From DASYSA01 sp036003885 (lineage in GTDB: Bacteria > Acidobacteriota > Blastocatellia > UBA7656), in assembly GCA_036003885.1 (NCBI GenBank), contig DASYSA010000236.1:1-19082 (forward strand): a stretch of DNA of 19,082 nt, in the 5' to 3' direction. Every line of letters begins with the position of its first letter. The stretch's first letter is position 1. A model generated the notes under the pieces. The model worked only from the letters and a program-made list of their open reading frames with translations. It ran no database searches and was not told the DNA's origin. This document shows positions 15,666-19,082 of this stretch, piece after piece. A program made the position numbers and the translations under genes.

Positions 15666-16012
15666 ATTAACACCCCACTTCAGAGACCGTGTGAAAAGTC
15701 GGGCAAACAGCGAATGTAGTCAATCGCACAGCGCGTATTTGGCGCGTGACGCGTTTTCCACAGGAGCCAGGTGATTCCTGGTCACCGCTTTTCATCACGC
15801 TCAGACTTTTCACACGGTCTCTTCAGTGGGGTGCTTGTCCCAGCGCGACGACGGGGGAACCGTTTTAACGGTTTCCCCCGCACGGTAGCCACCGGCTTTC
15901 GCGACAAAGTCTGAACGAAGATTGAGCCCACGTTGCGCGGATCGGAAACCGTTAAAACGGTTCCGCGAGCTCCGTTGCCCCGCCAGACACCCCACTGAAG
16001 TGGGGTGTTAAT
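15666..16012. repeat. Composite palindromic element with 15-bp terminal inverted repeats, MITE/REP-like
   Basis: ATTAACACCCCACTT at 15666-15680 is the exact reverse complement of 15998-16012, bounding 347 bases. Inside: 15671-15700 and 15804-15833 form a 30-base inverted repeat with two mismatches (it includes GACCGTGTGAAAAGTC); 15856-15876 is itself near-palindromic (AACCGTTTTAACGGTT core) and recurs inverted without mismatch at 15944-15964; TCAGACTTT at 15801-15809 is inverted at 15906-15914; and 15987-16008 is a 10-bp stem around ACACCCCACT. No transposase is encoded, so it would be non-autonomous. It may also serve as a terminator for the kinase cluster. Whether it is dispersed in the genome cannot be seen from one copy. 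Confidence 0.75.
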
Positions 16013-16086
16013 AAGAACGGATGTTACCGCCAACGTGAGGCCCACCTTTCATCGCACCCCAAGTGGCAAGTGACAATTTCGCAACC

Positions 16087-16115
16087 TTGACGCACGAAAA
16101 TCGCCTATGTTAGCT
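16087..16115 (+). promoter_or_regulatory. Weak promoter-like sequence upstream of gcvT
   Basis: TTGACG at 16087-16092 is a good -35 box; 17 bases later is TTAGCT, a poor -10 box, and TATGTT overlaps at a shorter spacing. It is placed sensibly, about 80 bases before the preferred gcvT start, but the -10 match is weak. Confidence 0.25.
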
Positions 16116-16192
16116 TGCCAGTTCGTTGCCGTCTGGCTAATCTCGATTGGGTGGTTGACACGGCCATCCATATTGAGACCTCTGGAACCACA

Positions 16193-17293
16193 ATGCTCAA
16201 GCGCACACCACTCCACGACGCGCATGTTTCAATCGGAGCGCGAATGGTCGATTTCGCGGGATGGGAAATGCCGGTGCAATACACCGGGCCCATTCCGGAA
16301 CATCTGGCGGTGCGTACCGCCGCAGGCCTGTTCGATGTCTCGCACATGGGAGAATTCGAAATCACCGGCTCAGACGCTCTCGCTCTGATCCAGCGACTCA
16401 CCACCAATGACGTCTCCAGGCTTCAAGACAACCAGGCGCAGTATTCGACACTTACCAACGAGCAGGGCGGCGTGATCGACGACCTGTTGGTCTATCGCAT
16501 CAGTTCTGAATATTTCCTGCTGGTCGTCAACGCCGGCACCACGGATAAAGACTTCGCATGGATCACAGGAAATGCGGATACCGATCGTGTTGAGATTCAC
16601 AACACCAGCGCCGCTTACGCGCTGCTTGCGCTTCAGGGCCCTCGCGCGGAGCGCATCCTCCAGGGCCTCACTGATCATATGCTCGATCGCATACCTTACT
16701 ACTGGTCCCAGAAGGTGAAGGTAGATAACATCGAATGCCGTGTCTCGCGTACAGGATACACGGGAGAGGACGGCTTCGAAATCTTCTGCGACCCGGACCG
16801 CGCGCGCCACATCTGGAATCGGTTGCTGGTGACCGGTCACGATCTGGGGATTCTGCCCTGCGGGCTGGCGGCGCGCAATACCACGCGGCTGGAAGCTGCG
16901 TTCAGACTCTACGGACATGATATGGACGATTCGACCACTCCTCTCGAAGCCGGACTCGGGTGGGTGGTCAAGCCCCCGAAGGGTGATTTCATCGGGCGCG
17001 ACGCGCTCGAACGCCAGAAGCGCGAAGGGCTGAAGCGCAAGCTGGTCGGCTTTGAAGTACTGGACCGCGCTCCGGCACGCGATGGGTATCCAATCGTGAT
17101 CGGCGGCCACGAGGTTGGACGAGTCACTTCGGGCAGTCCAGCCCCGTTTCTGAATAAGAACATCGGCCTGGCCTATCTGCCGATTGAGCACTGCGCCGTT
17201 GGCACCGATATCTCGATAACTATTCGAGGACGGGAGGTCCCGGCGCGAGTTGTCGAGACGCCGTTTTACCGTCGAGCCAGAAAATTTGACTAA
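16193..17293 (+). CDS. gcvT: Glycine cleavage system T protein (aminomethyltransferase)
   Basis: GcvT takes the methylamine group from the lipoyl arm of GcvH, transfers the one-carbon unit to tetrahydrofolate and releases ammonia. The protein begins LKRTPLHDAHVSIGARMVDFAGWEMPVQYTGP, the typical GcvT N-terminus with the folate-binding region following (FDVSHMGEFEITG, TTNDVSRL, YSTLTNEQGGVIDDLLVYR). The tail has GRVTSGSPAPFLNKNIGLAYLP, also family-typical. The frame is open back to 16115, but ATG 16193 fits homologue N-termini and gives 366 residues, the usual length; the ribosome binding site there is weak. The last codons are followed after 12 bases by gcvH, so gcvT-gcvH-gcvPA form one operon. 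I see no glycine riboswitch upstream. Confidence 0.93.
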   Translation: MLKRTPLHDAHVSIGARMVDFAGWEMPVQYTGPIPEHLAVRTAAGLFDVSHMGEFEITGSDALALIQRLTTNDVSRLQDNQAQYSTLTNEQGGVIDDLLVYRISSEYFLLVVNAGTTDKDFAWITGNADTDRVEIHNTSAAYALLALQGPRAERILQGLTDHMLDRIPYYWSQKVKVDNIECRVSRTGYTGEDGFEIFCDPDRARHIWNRLLVTGHDLGILPCGLAARNTTRLEAAFRLYGHDMDDSTTPLEAGLGWVVKPPKGDFIGRDALERQKREGLKRKLVGFEVLDRAPARDGYPIVIGGHEVGRVTSGSPAPFLNKNIGLAYLPIEHCAVGTDISITIRGREVPARVVETPFYRRARKFD

Positions 17294-17308
17294 GCATGGA
17301 GAGACATG

Positions 17309-17704
17309 ATGGCAAACGCCCCGGAAGATCTTAGCTACACCAAGGACCACGAATGGGTTCGCGTTAAGGGTGACCAGGCGACTGTCGGCATCACCGATCA
17401 CGCCCAGAATCAACTCGGCGACGTGGTATATGTTGAGTTGCCAAAGGTGAACGACAGCTTCGAGGCAGCCGAGCCCTTCGGCTCGGTCGAAAGCGTCAAA
17501 GCAGTCAGCGAGATCTATATGCCCGTCGGCGGTGTCGTGGTTGAAGTAAACGAGAGCCTCAATGATTCCCCTGAGCAAGTCAACGAGGACCCTTATGGCA
17601 CCGGGTGGATGATCAGAATCAAAATGGAGAATCCTTCACAGGTCGATGCGCTCCTGACTGCGGCCGAGTACGAGGACTACATCAAGGAAGAAGCCTCGGA
17701 GTAA
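17309..17704 (+). CDS. gcvH: Glycine cleavage system H protein (lipoyl carrier)
   Basis: GcvH carries the aminomethyl intermediate on a lipoyl-lysine between the P, T and L proteins. Two ATG codons stand together at 17306 and 17309; GGAGAG is five bases before the second, so I use 17309 (131 residues). The fold is a lipoyl domain: YTKDHEWVRV near the start, then GITDHAQNQLGDVVYVELP, and the modification site ESVKAVSEIY, with K64 from this start as the lipoylated lysine. The C-terminus (DPYGTGWMIRIKM, LLTAAEYEDYIKEE) is typical. It sits between gcvT and gcvPA with short gaps of 15 and 8 bases, consistent with a single transcript. Confidence 0.95.
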   Translation: MANAPEDLSYTKDHEWVRVKGDQATVGITDHAQNQLGDVVYVELPKVNDSFEAAEPFGSVESVKAVSEIYMPVGGVVVEVNESLNDSPEQVNEDPYGTGWMIRIKMENPSQVDALLTAAEYEDYIKEEASE

Positions 17705-17712
17705 GCCTTAAA

Positions 17713-19044
17713 ATGAGATATATCCCGAACTCGCCTGACGAGCGCAGCGCGATGCTCAAACAGATCGGCTGCGATGGAATCGAAGACCTTTTTGAACAGA
17801 TCCCTCAAAAGCTAAGGCTTAATGAACCCCTCGGCATCGGTCATCCCGTAAGCGAACCGGACTTACTGGCTTACTTTAACGAACTAGCATCCAACAACGC
17901 TTCCGACTATCAATCGTTTCTCGGCGCGGGCGCTTACCCGCACTTCATACCGGTGGTCATCGACCCGCTGATCTCGCGCGCGGAGTTCTTTACCGCATAC
18001 ACGCCTTACCAGCCCGAGCTCAGCCAGGGAACCCTCCAGTATATCTTCGAGTTCCAGACGATGATCTGCCAGATGACCGGCCTGGAAGTTGCCAACGCGT
18101 CTCTCTACGATGGTTCAACCGGAGTAGCCGAGGCCGTGCTGATGGCTAACAGAGTGACGCGACGCGACAAGTTCATAGTGGCCGACACCCTCCATCCGCA
18201 GTATCGTGAGGTAATCTCGGCCTACACTAAGAACCTGGGAGTGACAACTCAAACCGCCGCGCACAGCGAATCGGGCACCCTCGATTTGAACTCTCTTCAA
18301 ATCGACAAACAGACGGCAGCGGTTGTCGTTCAGTCGCCGAACTTCTTCGGCTGCATCGAAGATCTTCAAGCAATTGCCGACGCCGCTCACGAAGCAGGGG
18401 CCTTGCTGGTGGTGGCAATCTCGGAAGCCATGAGCCTGGGAGCGCTGAGACCGCCCGGATCCTGCGGCGCCGACATCGTCGTCGCGGAAGGCCAGTCGTT
18501 TGGCATACCGCTCAGCTACGGAGGTCCCTATTGCGGTCTGTTTGCAACGCGCGACAAGTATGTCAGGCAGATGCCCGGCCGGCTGGTGGGTGAAGCCTAC
18601 GACGACCAGGGGCGGCGGGGATACGTGCTCACATTGTCGACCCGAGAACAGCACATACGGCGCGAGAAGGCGACGTCGAATATCTGCACCAATCAGGGGC
18701 TGTTCGCGCTGATGGCGACTGTCTACCTGGCTACCATGGGCCGCCATGGAGTTCAGGAAGTTGCACACCAGAATCTGCAAAAGGCTCACTATGCGGCCGC
18801 CGAGATCGCAAAGCTTGATGGTTTCGAGTTGAAATTCAGCGCGCCGTTCTTCAATGAGTTTGTCGTGCAATGTCCGGGCCAGGCGACCGAGATCACGCGG
18901 CGGCTGCTCGATAGCAAAATAGTCGGCGGAGTCGCTCTCGAAAGTCATTACCCGGAGCTAAAGGACTCGCTTCTGGTGTGCGTGACCGAGACGAGAAAGA
19001 AGAAGGCGATCGATGCGCTGGTAGCAGCCCTTGACCAGCGATGA
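17713..19044 (+). CDS. gcvPA: Glycine dehydrogenase (decarboxylating) subunit 1, P-protein alpha part
   Basis: This is the N-terminal half of the two-subunit P protein, the pyridoxal-phosphate enzyme that decarboxylates glycine and loads GcvH. ATG 17713 (MRYIPNSPDERSAMLKQIG) matches the usual beginning of GcvPA; the frame is open further upstream inside gcvH, but that part only reads gcvH out of frame. Length is 443 residues, normal for GcvPA. Recognisable segments include FLGAGAYPHFIPVVIDPL, TAYTPYQPELSQGTLQYIFE, FQTMICQMTGLEVANASLYD, GSTGVAEAVLMANR and TREQHIRREKATSNICTNQ. The PLP-binding lysine is in the beta subunit (GcvPB), expected to follow: an ATG at 19063, just before the window ends, could be its start. 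The stop overlaps ATGA at 19041-19044, but that ATG is followed by an early stop. Confidence 0.95.
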   Translation: MRYIPNSPDERSAMLKQIGCDGIEDLFEQIPQKLRLNEPLGIGHPVSEPDLLAYFNELASNNASDYQSFLGAGAYPHFIPVVIDPLISRAEFFTAYTPYQPELSQGTLQYIFEFQTMICQMTGLEVANASLYDGSTGVAEAVLMANRVTRRDKFIVADTLHPQYREVISAYTKNLGVTTQTAAHSESGTLDLNSLQIDKQTAAVVVQSPNFFGCIEDLQAIADAAHEAGALLVVAISEAMSLGALRPPGSCGADIVVAEGQSFGIPLSYGGPYCGLFATRDKYVRQMPGRLVGEAYDDQGRRGYVLTLSTREQHIRREKATSNICTNQGLFALMATVYLATMGRHGVQEVAHQNLQKAHYAAAEIAKLDGFELKFSAPFFNEFVVQCPGQATEITRRLLDSKIVGGVALESHYPELKDSLLVCVTETRKKKAIDALVAALDQR

Positions 19045-19082
19045 CGAAGCTATAGATCTGAAATGGGAAAAAGCAGGATCAA

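Larger units (their letters stand above)
15654..16192. other. Gene-free spacer dominated by inverted repeats
   Basis: Between the hybrid kinase and gcvT there is no gene. Bases 15666-16012 form a composite of palindromes described separately. Open frames here simply read through repeats. The remaining part before gcvT shows no glycine riboswitch consensus that I can recognise, only a weak promoter-like sequence. Confidence 0.6.

Noticed and set aside
15782..16045. Minus-strand frame through the repeat region
   Set aside because: Its translation follows the palindromic repeats (for example the CACCCCACT and AACCGTT units) and shows no independent coding signal.
16013..16192. Glycine riboswitch ahead of gcvT
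   Set aside because: Glycine riboswitches often precede gcv operons, but I could not find the conserved aptamer core here.
16370..17578. Long minus-strand frame opposite gcvT and gcvH
   Set aside because: It is the antisense shadow of two well-supported glycine cleavage genes and its translation has no family resemblance.

Overview
The window looks like chromosomal DNA from a free-living, moderately GC-rich Gram-negative bacterium. The evidence is the N-terminal export signal on the protease, the dense PAS/receiver/histidine-kinase genes, and a glycine decarboxylase split into two subunits (GcvPA followed by a presumed GcvPB). The protein style and the palindromic intergenic repeats remind me of environmental Acidobacteriota (Blastocatellia-like), but that placement is inference; there is no rRNA or tRNA here to test it. 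I see no phage genes, transposase, CRISPR array, tRNA or rRNA.

Layout. (1) 1-886: C-terminal end of a large secreted-type glycoside hydrolase resembling GH106 alpha-L-rhamnosidases. (2) 1224-1952: small exported trypsin-like serine protease. (3) 2216-3319 and, convergent, 3400-4296: a PfkB sugar kinase of the 2-keto-3-deoxygluconate kinase type and a FadR-type GntR regulator. With the hydrolase this hints at use of pectin-like sugars. (4) 4440-5579: a two-helix potassium-channel-like membrane protein with a large soluble C-terminus. (5) 5548-8721, minus strand: a CheB-type methylesterase gene that appears frameshifted near its 3' end, then a coiled-coil/PAS hybrid histidine kinase, then a possible 58-residue ORF. 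(6) 8916-9617, minus strand: a uracil-DNA glycosylase superfamily protein carrying the KRRIH signature of UdgX. (7) 10211-15653, plus strand: a tight signalling cluster of three genes: a double-PAS histidine kinase, a protein made only of two receiver domains, and a seven-domain hybrid kinase. (8) 15654-16192: a gene-free stretch packed with nested inverted repeats. (9) 16193-19044: the glycine cleavage genes gcvT, gcvH and gcvPA, with gcvPB expected just beyond the right edge.

How it works together. Genes in region 7 supply sensor, receiver-only and hybrid-kinase parts of what could be a multistep phosphorelay, but no DNA-binding or other output domain is encoded locally. The CheB and kinase genes of region 5 resemble the pieces of the large CheB/CheR/PAS/kinase fusions seen elsewhere, here split and without CheR. 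The most noteworthy single gene is the UdgX homologue, because that family forms a covalent complex with uracil-containing DNA. The most notable non-coding structures are the composite palindromic element at 15666-16012 and the TTCGTG-rich inverted repeat at 2060-2124.
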